A stretch of DNA of 45,129 nucleotides, taken from positions 1 through 45,129 of the forward strand of contig CAJUGU010000013.1 of the NCBI GenBank assembly GCA_910586105.1, in the 5' to 3' direction. Source of the stretch: an uncultured Eubacteriales bacterium. GTDB lineage: Bacteria; Bacillota; Clostridia; Oscillospirales; Butyricicoccaceae. The translations under genes and the position numbers were made by a program. Below are positions 8,886-17,592 of the stretch, one piece after another (within the stretch, counting starts at the first letter, position 1; each line of letters starts with the position of its first letter). Under the pieces are notes generated by a model. It saw nothing but the letters and a program-made list of their open reading frames with translations, did not search any database and had not been told where the DNA came from.

Positions 8886-9841
8886 TATGCACGCGCTCCT
8901 TTCGTTTCTTTTTTCGGTTCATCCTTTGGCGGCTTTGCCTCTTTTTCGGTGTTGATTTTAAACACGATAAAGCAGAGGATGCCGCTGATGGCAAAGAGAT
9001 ACATGGACAATGCGCCCGCCATGCCATAGTTCTTGCTCTTGAGGTGGTTGTTCAAGAACATAATCAGCGTCATGGTGGTACGGTCAGGCGTTCCCTGCCC
9101 GTTGGAAAGGATCTGCGGCACATCGAACATTTGCAGGCCGCCGACCAGAGAGGTGATAAAGGTATAGGTCAGCAGGGGCCGGATCTGGGGCAGGGTGATT
9201 TTGAAGAACATCTGGGCATGGGTGCAGCCATCCAGTTCCGCCGCTTCAAATACGGAGGGGTTGATGCCCATAATTGCCGCCATCAGCATGATGGTGCTGT
9301 TGCCGAACCACATCAGGAAGTTCATCAGCGCCACCAGACCGCGCATACCGATGGTGGACTCTGTGAAGCGGATTGCATCGCCAATGATGCCGAGGTTCAT
9401 CAGGATATTATTGATTGGCCCTGCGTTTGAGAACAGCGCGAAGAACAGCATGGAGAACGCGGACGCCATGATGAGGTTCGGCAGGTAGATGACGACCTTG
9501 AAGAACTGCTTGCAGCGGATTTTAAGCCGCATATCGGTAAACCAAGCCGCCAGCAGCAGCGCAATCGCCAGCTGCGGGACAAAGCCCAGAATCCACATGA
9601 CAAACGTGTTCCAGGCGTATTTTGGCAGGTCGGTCGAGAGCAGGGACGCATAGTTGGAAAGCCCGACCCAGTTGGGGCCGACGACCTTCAGCCCGGAGGT
9701 ATAATACTCGAAGAAGCTGTTCCGGATGGTATCCGCCAGCGGAATCAGTGAAAAGATGAAATAGCTCAGGAAGAATGGCAAAATGAAGATGTAGCCCCAC
9801 TTTGCGTAGCTGATGCCTTTTATTTTTTTCTCCTTCTGCAC
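8885..9841 (-). CDS. ABC sugar importer permease, MalF type
   Basis: This is the partner permease of about 318 aa, with six predicted membrane segments and an EAA motif (VFEAAELDGCTHAQMFF). I place the start at GTG 9841, preceded by AAAGGGGGAA at good spacing, giving MQKEKKIKGISYAKWG. An upstream TTG frame to 9913 would add 24 residues but has no ribosome binding site and would begin only seven bases after the lipoprotein stop. It lies between the solute-binding lipoprotein and the MalG-type permease in one operon. Confidence 0.88.
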   Translation of the reverse strand: MQKEKKIKGISYAKWGYIFILPFFLSYFIFSLIPLADTIRNSFFEYYTSGLKVVGPNWVGLSNYASLLSTDLPKYAWNTFVMWILGFVPQLAIALLLAAWFTDMRLKIRCKQFFKVVIYLPNLIMASAFSMLFFALFSNAGPINNILMNLGIIGDAIRFTESTIGMRGLVALMNFLMWFGNSTIMLMAAIMGINPSVFEAAELDGCTHAQMFFKITLPQIRPLLTYTFITSLVGGLQMFDVPQILSNGQGTPDRTTMTLIMFLNNHLKSKNYGMAGALSMYLFAISGILCFIVFKINTEKEAKPPKDEPKKETKGARA

Positions 9842-9920
9842 AGGAGTTCCCCCTTTCGATATTTGGGCTTTGGTATACAGGCGGGGGCAGGCGTTTTCCC
9901 GCCCCGCTTTCAAAACCGGA

Positions 9921-11300
9921 TTACGGCCATTTTACGCCGCCGGTCAGCTCCGGATAGCGCTCCAAAATGGCAGTCTCGAAGTTGGATTTTGCCGTTTCAA
10001 AATCGATCACATTGTTGAAGTAGTCGCCAAAGGTGTTCTGGAACAGCTCGGTAAAGCCCTGGTCATAGGGGGAGATGTTGCTCAGGTCGATATTGGCGGC
10101 AACCTTTGACAGGACGGCAATGTGGTTCTGCCCGCCAAGCAGCGGGGAAGAGAAGTTCGGATCCTCCGCCAGCTCCTCCATCAGCGGCTGGTCGTTGGTC
10201 ATGTCGTTGTCCTCCACCGTAATGGCGCGAAGGATTTCACGATTGGTGGTCATTTGCAGCATAATGTCCTTGACATGCTCCGGGTTATCGGTGCCCTCAG
10301 CCGCAAGCAGCCAGGTGCCGCCCCAGTAGAAGGGCTGCGGGCCGGAGCAGGCTGCCCAGTCGTCGTCCGCGTCGGTGCCCTCGACGTTCGGCTGGATGCA
10401 CACGCCAAGGCCCCACGCCGGAAGGAAGAATCCAAAGACCTTGCTGTTTGCGCCCATATCCTGGTTCCATTCGTCAATCCACTGGCCGCCAACCTTATGG
10501 TTCAGGCCCTCGTCCGTGTATTTCCTGGTCTGCTCCACCCATTTCATAATGTTGGGGTCCACCACAGCGGTATTCCCGTCCACGCAGGGGGAGGAAACGT
10601 TGTTGGAGAATACGCGGTAGGTGTCCGCGCGGGAAGAGACCATATAATAGCCGGCCGCCTTCATCCGCTCGGCGGTCGCGTCGAACTTGTCCCAGTCGGA
10701 AACGGCCTCGTTGACGACCTCCGGGTCATCGGTGCCGAGCACGGCCTGCGCGATCGAGCGGCGGTAAACGAACATACCGGGGGTTGCCTGATAGCTCAGG
10801 CCGCGGATTTCGCCGTCGGCGCCGGTCGCAGCCTGAAGGGTATATGCGTACTGGTTCGCAAGGTCGGCGTCCGTGATGCCCAGCGTAGAAATCGGAGCTG
10901 CCGCATTGACCTCCGGGTCGGTGTATTTCATGATGTAATCGGCCTCCGCCAGGAAGAGGTCAACCCTTTCATCCGCCGGAGCGCTGCCCTGCTTGATCAG
11001 CGCCTCATCCAGCTTCTGCTGATAAACGCCGTCCTGGTTCGGGTTGATGATCCAATGCACCTCGGTTCCATCTTCCAGATAGGTCACGGACAAGTCGTTC
11101 GAGGTCTTGCTGACGTTGGGGTAATAGGCGTTGAATTTCCGCTGGAACTCGTTATTCCAGACGTAAATGTTGACAACCTTGCCCTCTTCCATCGTTCCGC
11201 TGTCGGAACCGCCGCCGTTGCCCCCGCCGCCGCAGCCGCTGAGCATCCCGGAGAGCATGAGTCCCGCGAGCAAAGCACTCAATACCTTTTTCTTCATCAT
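9921..11300 (-). CDS. Extracellular solute-binding lipoprotein, family 1
   Basis: This 459-aa substrate-capture lipoprotein serves the importer. A lipoprotein signal peptide ends at LSGC with the acylated Cys at residue 23, followed by a Gly-rich flexible linker. The rest has the family-1 solute-binding layout (VNIYVWNNEF near the start, late aromatic-rich lobe with PFYWGGTWLLAAEG). The start has AGGAGG seven bases upstream; a second ATG directly follows the first, so the exact start is ambiguous by one codon. As first gene of the operon it is preceded by a sigma-A promoter and an inverted repeat. The ligand is inferred as a beta-glucan oligosaccharide from the enzymes around it. Confidence 0.9.
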   Translation of the reverse strand: MMKKKVLSALLAGLMLSGMLSGCGGGGNGGGSDSGTMEEGKVVNIYVWNNEFQRKFNAYYPNVSKTSNDLSVTYLEDGTEVHWIINPNQDGVYQQKLDEALIKQGSAPADERVDLFLAEADYIMKYTDPEVNAAAPISTLGITDADLANQYAYTLQAATGADGEIRGLSYQATPGMFVYRRSIAQAVLGTDDPEVVNEAVSDWDKFDATAERMKAAGYYMVSSRADTYRVFSNNVSSPCVDGNTAVVDPNIMKWVEQTRKYTDEGLNHKVGGQWIDEWNQDMGANSKVFGFFLPAWGLGVCIQPNVEGTDADDDWAACSGPQPFYWGGTWLLAAEGTDNPEHVKDIMLQMTTNREILRAITVEDNDMTNDQPLMEELAEDPNFSSPLLGGQNHIAVLSKVAANIDLSNISPYDQGFTELFQNTFGDYFNNVIDFETAKSNFETAILERYPELTGGVKWP

Positions 11301-11327
11301 CTTTGACGCCTCCTGTTTTGAATTTGC

Positions 11328-11345
11328 TACAGCGTTTCTGCTGTA
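11328..11345. promoter_or_regulatory. Inverted-repeat operator candidate in ABC operon leader
   Basis: TACAGC-N6-GCTGTA has perfect 6-bp arms and lies between the -10 box and the ribosome binding site of the binding-lipoprotein gene, just inside the expected transcript start. Position and symmetry suit a repressor operator more than an AraC activator site. The regulator is unknown. Confidence 0.4.
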
Positions 11346-11356
11346 TGTTGCTTCTT

Positions 11357-11385
11357 ATTATAAAGCAGGGCGTGGATTATGTATA
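11357..11385 (-). promoter_or_regulatory. Sigma-A promoter for the ABC/GH3 operon
   Basis: On the minus strand, TATACA (11385-11380), a 17-bp spacer and a perfect TATAAT (11362-11357) lie about 55 bases upstream of the lipoprotein start. Confidence 0.6.
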
Positions 11386-11481
11386 CAAAATCCAACAAAC
11401 AAATATCAAATCCATGTCAAGTTTTAGCGAGTACGACAAAAAACGCTTGTGTCAACCGGTCAAAAAGAGGGTGTCGCAGGC

Positions 11482-11510
11482 TTGACAAAATATCAGATTC
11501 ATGCTACATT
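11482..11510 (+). promoter_or_regulatory. Sigma-A promoter for the AraC regulator
   Basis: TTGACA (11482-11487), a 17-bp spacer and TACATT (11505-11510) form a near-consensus promoter. Its expected start near 11517 lies downstream of the upstream GTG candidate, so it supports TTG 11542 as the true start of the regulator. Confidence 0.65.
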
Positions 11511-11541
11511 GGGTACAGATTATGACGATGGAGGTGCTTTT

Positions 11542-12312
11542 TTGGAAGTTTTTCAGGATTGGAAGCCCATCGAAATTGATGACGGCCGGGAACCGGCCAG
11601 TCACCGGGAGCCGGGGGAAGAATTCCTGTTTTACCGCGCGGTGGCGTCCGGGAACATTGACGCGGTGCAGGAGAACTGCACGCGGGGGGCGTTTGAGAAC
11701 ATGGAGGGGGTCGGGCGGCTTTCCGAGAATCCGATTACGAACATGCGGTATCATTTTGTGGTAACGGCGGCGCTGATCACGCGGTTCTGCATGGAGGGCG
11801 GGATGCCGGTCGAAGAAGCTTTCGGGCTGAGCGACGCTTATATTCAAAAGATGGACCGCTGTATGCAGATGGCGGAGATTGTATTTGTCCACGACCAGAT
11901 GGCGCTTGACTTTGCCGGACGGATGCGGCGGCTCAATCGGAATGTTGCTTCCTCCAAGCAGGTTTCCGAAGCGATTGACTATATTTATGTACATATCCAG
12001 GAGCGGATTACCATCAACGACCTTGCGGACGCGATTTGCATTTCGCCCTCCCATCTGTCCCGGATTTTCAAGCAGGAGACGGGGGTAGCGGTCAGCGAAT
12101 ACATTCGCCAGCGCAAGGTTGACATGGCAAAGAACCTGCTGCGGTTCAGCAATTCGGATCTTGCGGATATTGCGGCGACGCTGTCCTACGCTTCCCAGAG
12201 CCATTTCATCCAGCAGTTCCGCGGCCAGACGGGCATGACGCCCAAGGCATACCGTGACAAGAATTACATGAACAACTGGAACGTCAACCGGGAGTCTGCG
12301 GATCCCCTGTAA
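11542..12312 (+). CDS. AraC-family transcriptional regulator
   Basis: This 256-aa regulator is probably the local activator of the beta-glucan genes, being encoded divergently from the importer operon. The N-terminal half is an all-helical sensor region typical of a Firmicute AraC subgroup (PITNMRYHFVVTAALITRF, then GLSDAYIQKMD). The last 100 residues hold two HTH motifs: ITINDLADAICISPSHLSRI and the AraC signature DLADIAATLSYASQSHFIQQ. I chose TTG 11542 because GGAGGT precedes it by six bases and the promoter at 11482-11510 would start transcription inside the longer GTG 11449 frame. It lies between two minus-strand blocks of the locus, so it could control both. Confidence 0.85.
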   Translation: MEVFQDWKPIEIDDGREPASHREPGEEFLFYRAVASGNIDAVQENCTRGAFENMEGVGRLSENPITNMRYHFVVTAALITRFCMEGGMPVEEAFGLSDAYIQKMDRCMQMAEIVFVHDQMALDFAGRMRRLNRNVASSKQVSEAIDYIYVHIQERITINDLADAICISPSHLSRIFKQETGVAVSEYIRQRKVDMAKNLLRFSNSDLADIAATLSYASQSHFIQQFRGQTGMTPKAYRDKNYMNNWNVNRESADPL

Positions 12313-12385
12313 CACCCGCGCGGGGGGCGGATCGGGGCCCGCGCGCGGGACGGGAGCGTTGGCGCGCATCTTCCGGAAATGCAGC

Positions 12386-12424
12386 ACGCCCGCCCCGCCG
12401 AAAGAACGGCGGGGCGGGCGTTTT
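12386..12424. terminator. Shared terminator between convergent AraC and GH94 genes
   Basis: A perfect 15-bp GC-rich stem (12386-12400 with 12407-12421, AAAGAA loop) lies between the two convergent stop codons and is followed by TTTT on the plus strand. Confidence 0.8.
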
Positions 12425-12456
12425 CCTGCATCGGATCGGCTTTCCGAATATGCCTA

Positions 12457-14862
12457 TTACATCTGCAACGCAATTTCTGTGATATCGGTCAGCAGCTTCT
12501 CGGGCACATAGTTCCCGGGGATTTCTTTCCCGTTGACCAGGAATCTATGGCAGCCCGTTTCCCGGCCGTCGGGGTTTTCCACAACGATGTGCAGCTTTTT
12601 GCCGCGGAAGTCTTTCCAAATTTCAAATGCCTTCCACTCCTTCGGAACCGAAGGTGAAATTTTGATGCCGCGAAGGTCGGGGCGCATTCCGAGAATCCCC
12701 TCGACACAGCCAACCATCACCGTGGACGCCGTCCCTGTCAGCCAGTGTACATGGGAGCGCCCCGCGTGCGGGCTGGCCTTCCCTTCGGTGAACTGCCCGT
12801 AGCAGTACGGCTCGATTTTCCGGATTTCGGCGCGGTCGTTTTGCATGGAGGGCGCATTCTCTTTGAAATAAGTAAATGCCCGCTCGCCGTGTCCCAGCAA
12901 GGCTTCCGCCAGAATCAGCCAGCCCTGCGACTGGGAGAATACCCCCGCGTTTTCTTTCACGCCTGCGTTATAAATGACCGCCAGCGCCCCGTCGAAGCTG
13001 TGCGCATGGTATGGCGGATCCATCAGAATCGCGCCATACGGGGTGTTCAGACGCTCGTATACGCTGCCCATGGCCCGCTCAGCCTGATCCGCATCTGCAA
13101 GGCCGCTGATGACCGCCCAGCTCTGTGGGTTCAGCCACAGGCTGGCCTCCGGCGCGGTGTGCTCGCCGATGGTTTCCCCGTTCTCTGTAAAGCCGCGGAT
13201 AAAGCGGTCGCCGTCCCAGCAAAGCACGTTCAGCTTCTCCCGAAGGACGGACTGCTCGCGCATCAGCCATGCCAGGTACGCGGCATCCTTCTGACATTTC
13301 GCAAACTCCTTGAGGATGGTAAACGCATAGTAGAACTGGAACGCAACGAAGGAAGATTCCCCGTCCGCGCCAAGCCGCAGGCAGTCGTTCCAGTCGGCGA
13401 ACAGCCCGGCGGGCATTCCGTGCGGTCCCATATGCTGGATGGAAAAGTCCAGCGCGCGTTTGAGGTGTTCATACACTGTAGCTTTGCCGTGGTTCGCAAA
13501 GGGGATGACCTCGTCCAGGAACGCCGTATTTCCGGTTTCCGCGATGTATTTGTAGACTGTCGGGAACAGCCAAAGCGCATCGTCCGCGCGGTAGGCCGGA
13601 TGCCCGGTTTCCTGCACATATGAGGCGTCCTCCGGCGTATCCTCGTGACCGGGATTGTGCGTGAATTTCACCAGCGGCAGACCGCCGCCGTGCTCCACCT
13701 GCGCCGAAAGCATGAACCGCAGCTTTTCCGCCGCCTCCTCCGGGGCAAGATGGATGATACCCTGAATATCCTGCACGGTATCCCGGTAGCCGTAGCCGTT
13801 GCGCAGGCCGCAGTAGATAAAGGATGCCGCACGCGACCAGGTGAAGGTGATGAAGCTGTTATAGGCGTTCCATGTGTTGATCATGGTATCGAATTCCGGG
13901 CACGGTGTTTTCACCTGAAAATGGGAAAGCTTCCCATGCCAGTAATCCGTCAGCGCTTCCAACTCCCGCCTGCATACGGCTTCCGGTTCCCGATACGCTT
14001 CTAACAGCGCCGCGCTTTCCGCTTCGTACTTTTCGCCCAGCAGGAACGCCACTGTTTTGGCTTCTCCCGGCTCCAACATCAGCACGGTGGACAGTGCGCC
14101 GCAGCTGTTGCCGTTGTAGTTCAGCGCGTTCCCAAGGTCGCCGCGCTCTACGCCAAGCGGATTGCCGTAGCCCCGGTATGTGCCAAGAAATTCCGCGCGG
14201 TCGCCGCAATAGGAGGATACGGCCGCGCCGGCCAGTCCCAAAAAACGCTCGATTACGGTCTTGTGATCGACCGCGTCGTCCTGCGTATCCAGATTGCCGT
14301 GGATCTGCTGCCGGATACGGTTCCCCGCGAACAATGTTCGGGTGATGAACTGGGAATACTGCAAATTCACCTGATCCTGCTCATAATTGCCGTTGTTGGT
14401 GAATTCCGCGTAGCCGGTCAGCGTCAGTTCACGCCGTTCCGCCGAGGTATTTGTCACCGACAGCACCCAAACCTCATGGGAACCGCCGAGCGGGACATAA
14501 TACGCCGCTTCGCTGTGGATGCCGCTGTAATCGGCGCTCATTTTGGTATATCCTGTCCCGTGGCGGCATTCGCTGCGATAGGCTTCCAAATTCTTCCCCA
14601 CCGGCTGCCACGACGCCGACCAGTAATCCCCTGTGCGGTTGTCGCGGAGATAGAGATACCGCCCCGGCTGGTCAAACTGGTTAAACACATACCGCAGAAT
14701 CCGTCCGTTTGCGCCCGACCGGGCAAAGCTGTAGCCGCCCGCGTTGTTGGAAATCAGCGCGCCGTAGTCCGGCGATCCAAGGTAATTCGCCCAGGGCGCG
14801 GGGGTATCCGGACAGGTAATCACATACTCCCGCGATTGGTCGTCAAAGTATCCGTACTGCAT
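12457..14862 (-). CDS. GH94 phosphorylase, cellobiose-phosphorylase-like
   Basis: This 801-aa cytoplasmic phosphorylase should split a beta-linked glucose disaccharide or oligosaccharide with phosphate to glucose-1-phosphate. The N-terminal GYFDDQSREYVIT and SNNAGGYSF strings are typical of the beta-sandwich of cellobiose phosphorylases. The (alpha/alpha)6 barrel carries YCGLRNGYGYRDTVQD and ADWNDCL, whose Asp is the expected general acid. Length fits the ~810-aa family norm. Start ATG 14862 has AAGGGA upstream, 14 bases after the stop of the other GH94 gene, so both are one operon. The substrate linkage (beta-1,4 against beta-1,3 or another) cannot be read from the sequence. Confidence 0.82.
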   Translation of the reverse strand: MQYGYFDDQSREYVITCPDTPAPWANYLGSPDYGALISNNAGGYSFARSGANGRILRYVFNQFDQPGRYLYLRDNRTGDYWSASWQPVGKNLEAYRSECRHGTGYTKMSADYSGIHSEAAYYVPLGGSHEVWVLSVTNTSAERRELTLTGYAEFTNNGNYEQDQVNLQYSQFITRTLFAGNRIRQQIHGNLDTQDDAVDHKTVIERFLGLAGAAVSSYCGDRAEFLGTYRGYGNPLGVERGDLGNALNYNGNSCGALSTVLMLEPGEAKTVAFLLGEKYEAESAALLEAYREPEAVCRRELEALTDYWHGKLSHFQVKTPCPEFDTMINTWNAYNSFITFTWSRAASFIYCGLRNGYGYRDTVQDIQGIIHLAPEEAAEKLRFMLSAQVEHGGGLPLVKFTHNPGHEDTPEDASYVQETGHPAYRADDALWLFPTVYKYIAETGNTAFLDEVIPFANHGKATVYEHLKRALDFSIQHMGPHGMPAGLFADWNDCLRLGADGESSFVAFQFYYAFTILKEFAKCQKDAAYLAWLMREQSVLREKLNVLCWDGDRFIRGFTENGETIGEHTAPEASLWLNPQSWAVISGLADADQAERAMGSVYERLNTPYGAILMDPPYHAHSFDGALAVIYNAGVKENAGVFSQSQGWLILAEALLGHGERAFTYFKENAPSMQNDRAEIRKIEPYCYGQFTEGKASPHAGRSHVHWLTGTASTVMVGCVEGILGMRPDLRGIKISPSVPKEWKAFEIWKDFRGKKLHIVVENPDGRETGCHRFLVNGKEIPGNYVPEKLLTDITEIALQM

Positions 14863-14876
14863 GGTCGTTCCCTTCT

Positions 14877-17579
14877 TTACATCAGTTCTATCAGAATATT
14901 GTTGCCTGTTTCCGGCAGCGCGGAGAGCGTTTCACGGTTCAGATGCACCGCGCCGTTTTCCGCCGGAAGCCGCGTCATGGGATAAGGTTCCGCGCCGGTC
15001 AAATAGGCTTTTTCCATTTTATATTCGCCGAAATCCTTCCCGGTCAGGTTCGCAAAGGTTACCCGGAACCGTTTCCCGGCAAAGGGAAGCTCGATTGCTG
15101 CGGTCCCCGACGCGTCAAACTGCTCCCGCACCAGCTTCGGGCGGATCGTAAGCGCGCCGTTTTCCCCCCGCACGCCGAACGCCTCTGTCATTACGGTCAT
15201 CATGTACCAGCTGGCAGCCCCGGTCAGGTAATGGTACATCCCGCGCCCGTCCGCGTTGAAATATTCCGGGATGCCGGGATAGATTTTGCTGGTCGGAAAG
15301 TCCAGCGCCGCGTCGGCCAGCGACTGTAAAGCGCGGTACCCTTCGCGGACAAAACCACGGCGGTACAGGGCGTTCGCGTACATAACCGCCATATGGGAAA
15401 AGACCGCGCCATTCTCCTTTTCTCCGTAGGCAAAGCCGAACATTCGCCCCATATCGAATTTCAGCTCCTTGAAATCCGTATTCAGCCGGTAGCCGCCAAG
15501 CTCCTTCCGGTAAAGATAACGGTCGGCGCTCCGGATGATGGCGGCGGTCTGCGCGTCGGTCGCCGTGCCGCTCATGACGGCAAACACCTGCCCGGTCAGC
15601 ATCATCCGCACGCCGTTTTCCGTGACGCCCTCCACCCGCCGCTGGCGGTTGTCGTAGTAGCTGTTAAACCAGCCCTCTTCCCCGGTTCCGAGCCATTCCT
15701 GTTTCCGGATATGCTCCATCAGCCAGTCTGCCCGCGCGTCAAGACCGTCCGCCAATTCTGCGAGCGGGACGCGCACGGTCCGTCCGCTGACATCGTGCAG
15801 GCAGCGCCGCGCGTAGCGTTCCAGAACCGCCTGTTTCTGCGCGATATCTCCATAAGCGCGGGCGCTGTCTGTCATGAATTCCTGGATTTCTTCCAGCAGT
15901 TCCGCCGTTTCCTGCCTGTCTGCCAAAAGCCATATCAGCGCCGCCAGATCGCGCAGGTTTCCGGCATACGCACAGGTGAACGCCACGCTTTCCCCGTTTT
16001 CAGCAGCCATATCCAGCGCGTCGTTCCAGTCCGCGCCGCGCAGACGGAGAATGTTATGTGCGCCAACCTCATAAAATGCGGCAAGGTGCTCGACCAGCAG
16101 ATGCTCTAAAATCGTGCCGGTGTAAAGCGCCCCCGACGCGGTACGCTGCTGCTTTCCATAGCTTTCGCTCCACTGCGTGTCGATTGCCGTTCCGCGCATT
16201 GCCTGCGGGTCTTTGAAATAGGGCGCGGCTGCGTTCAGGATTTCAAGGTCGCCGGTCTGGTCGATGTAGAGCTTCAGCGTCATCAGCGGCCAGACGGCGT
16301 GATCCATCCACACACGGGCAATGCCGTTGCGGTCGGCGATAAAATTGCCCGATCCGTCGCCGATAATTGTGGCGTTCGTACCGTCCACGCGCACGCCGCC
16401 GAAGTTTGCTTTTATCATTTCCCCGACGCCGGAAGGGTCCATCAGCAGCAGGGACAGGCAGTCCTGCCAAAGGTCGCGCCAGCCTCGTCCGCCGCGGCCA
16501 TAGTCATGGTGCGGCAGGAACGAGCAGCCATACAGCCGCCGCAGCAGCGGCTGGAAGCTGATCCAACGCAGCAGACGGTCATAATCCGGGCTGCCGGTGT
16601 GGTAATGGACATTGACACGCTCCTGCCAGTATGCTTTTGTGCTTTCCAGCGCGGTCCGCACCTGTTCCCCAGTGTGATAAGCCGCGTACAGGCGGGCGAT
16701 TTCCGGTTCCTCATCCGATACACCGAGCAGCAGGATATATTCTGCCGTTTCCCCGGCTTCCAGCGTCGTTTGCGGGAATACCATGCCGCCGGCCGCTTCC
16801 CGCCCGTCGATCTCCGTTCCTGCGGGAACACCCTCTGACGCTTCATACACCGCGCGGGGATGCAGGAAACTGCCGCCCTCGCCGATGAGCAGCTCCACCG
16901 TCGGATAAAATGCTTTGGGGACCGTCCCACTGCCGGATGCACCCAACACATAGTAAGTGCGGCGGTTTTCCCGGTGGCCCTTTTCATCAAAGGACATGGT
17001 CGGTTTCACCAGTACGCCGTGCTCGGTTGTCCGGATGCGATGCAGCATAGAGGTTACGTTTCGATGGTCGCGAAGATTGTCCGCGCTTCTTCCATAAATC
17101 GGGATGGCAGCAATACCGGTTATGCTTTGCGGCGCGGTATCGGTATTGGTAATCCGTATGTACAGGATTTCAGCGTTTTCCTGCGCGGGGGCAAATGCCG
17201 TGATTTCGGAGCGCAGAGCATACCGTTTGGAATCCCGCTGCACCGTCTGCCACATCAGCCCTGCGGTCAGGTAGCTTTCGTCTTGCTCTGGGGTGAACCG
17301 CGCGGCTTCCTGCGCTGCCGATACGCCGGTTGCAGACCAGCAGCCGCGCTCCGTAACGCACCAGAAATTCCGCGTCCCACGGTTCGCGTGCAGGTTCTCC
17401 GCGCTAACCGGCTCCAGCAGAAAGGTTTCCTGATCCAGCTTGCAGTCGCCCCCAAGGTTTGGCGTGACCGCGCTTTTCAGTCCCGCTTCACTCGCCAGCG
17501 GAAAATACAGGCAGTTGTACGCCTCCGGATTTTGAAGCGAAAAGGCGCCGCTCTCGTCCAAAAAGTGAATTGTCTCCAT
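14877..17579 (-). CDS. GH94 phosphorylase, possibly laminaribiose-type
   Basis: This is a second, divergent GH94 enzyme of 900 aa. It has IPIYGRSADNLRDHRNVTS in the sandwich domain, the barrel strings GRGGRGWRDLWQDCLSLL and LRGADWNDALDMA (catalytic Asp), and no signal peptide. Its length and N-terminal layout (YLYFPLASEAG-like, seen as CLYFPLASEAGL) resemble what I recall of laminaribiose phosphorylases. This agrees with the neighbouring GH16 glucanase but remains inference. Start ATG 17579 follows GGGAGGA; a longer frame to 17699 overlaps GH16 and lacks a site. It is 13 bases downstream of the GH16 stop, so co-transcribed with it. Confidence 0.8.
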   Translation of the reverse strand: METIHFLDESGAFSLQNPEAYNCLYFPLASEAGLKSAVTPNLGGDCKLDQETFLLEPVSAENLHANRGTRNFWCVTERGCWSATGVSAAQEAARFTPEQDESYLTAGLMWQTVQRDSKRYALRSEITAFAPAQENAEILYIRITNTDTAPQSITGIAAIPIYGRSADNLRDHRNVTSMLHRIRTTEHGVLVKPTMSFDEKGHRENRRTYYVLGASGSGTVPKAFYPTVELLIGEGGSFLHPRAVYEASEGVPAGTEIDGREAAGGMVFPQTTLEAGETAEYILLLGVSDEEPEIARLYAAYHTGEQVRTALESTKAYWQERVNVHYHTGSPDYDRLLRWISFQPLLRRLYGCSFLPHHDYGRGGRGWRDLWQDCLSLLLMDPSGVGEMIKANFGGVRVDGTNATIIGDGSGNFIADRNGIARVWMDHAVWPLMTLKLYIDQTGDLEILNAAAPYFKDPQAMRGTAIDTQWSESYGKQQRTASGALYTGTILEHLLVEHLAAFYEVGAHNILRLRGADWNDALDMAAENGESVAFTCAYAGNLRDLAALIWLLADRQETAELLEEIQEFMTDSARAYGDIAQKQAVLERYARRCLHDVSGRTVRVPLAELADGLDARADWLMEHIRKQEWLGTGEEGWFNSYYDNRQRRVEGVTENGVRMMLTGQVFAVMSGTATDAQTAAIIRSADRYLYRKELGGYRLNTDFKELKFDMGRMFGFAYGEKENGAVFSHMAVMYANALYRRGFVREGYRALQSLADAALDFPTSKIYPGIPEYFNADGRGMYHYLTGAASWYMMTVMTEAFGVRGENGALTIRPKLVREQFDASGTAAIELPFAGKRFRVTFANLTGKDFGEYKMEKAYLTGAEPYPMTRLPAENGAVHLNRETLSALPETGNNILIELM

Positions 17580-17592
17580 CGTGTTCCTCCCT

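Noticed and set aside
8043..11300. Missing ABC ATPase sought within the beta-glucan locus
   Set aside because: No Walker A/B gene lies here; importers of this class usually share an ATPase encoded elsewhere. The only Walker A in the window is the efflux remnant at 40.8 kb.
10122..11306. 394-codon plus-strand frame opposite the solute-binding lipoprotein
   Set aside because: It is a mirror frame of a well-supported gene on the minus strand, caused by GC-rich codon use.
11310..11350. CcpA cre site near the ABC operon promoter
   Set aside because: The AGAAACGCTGTAG string misses the conserved TG and CA ends of the cre consensus; the TACAGC inverted repeat explains it better.
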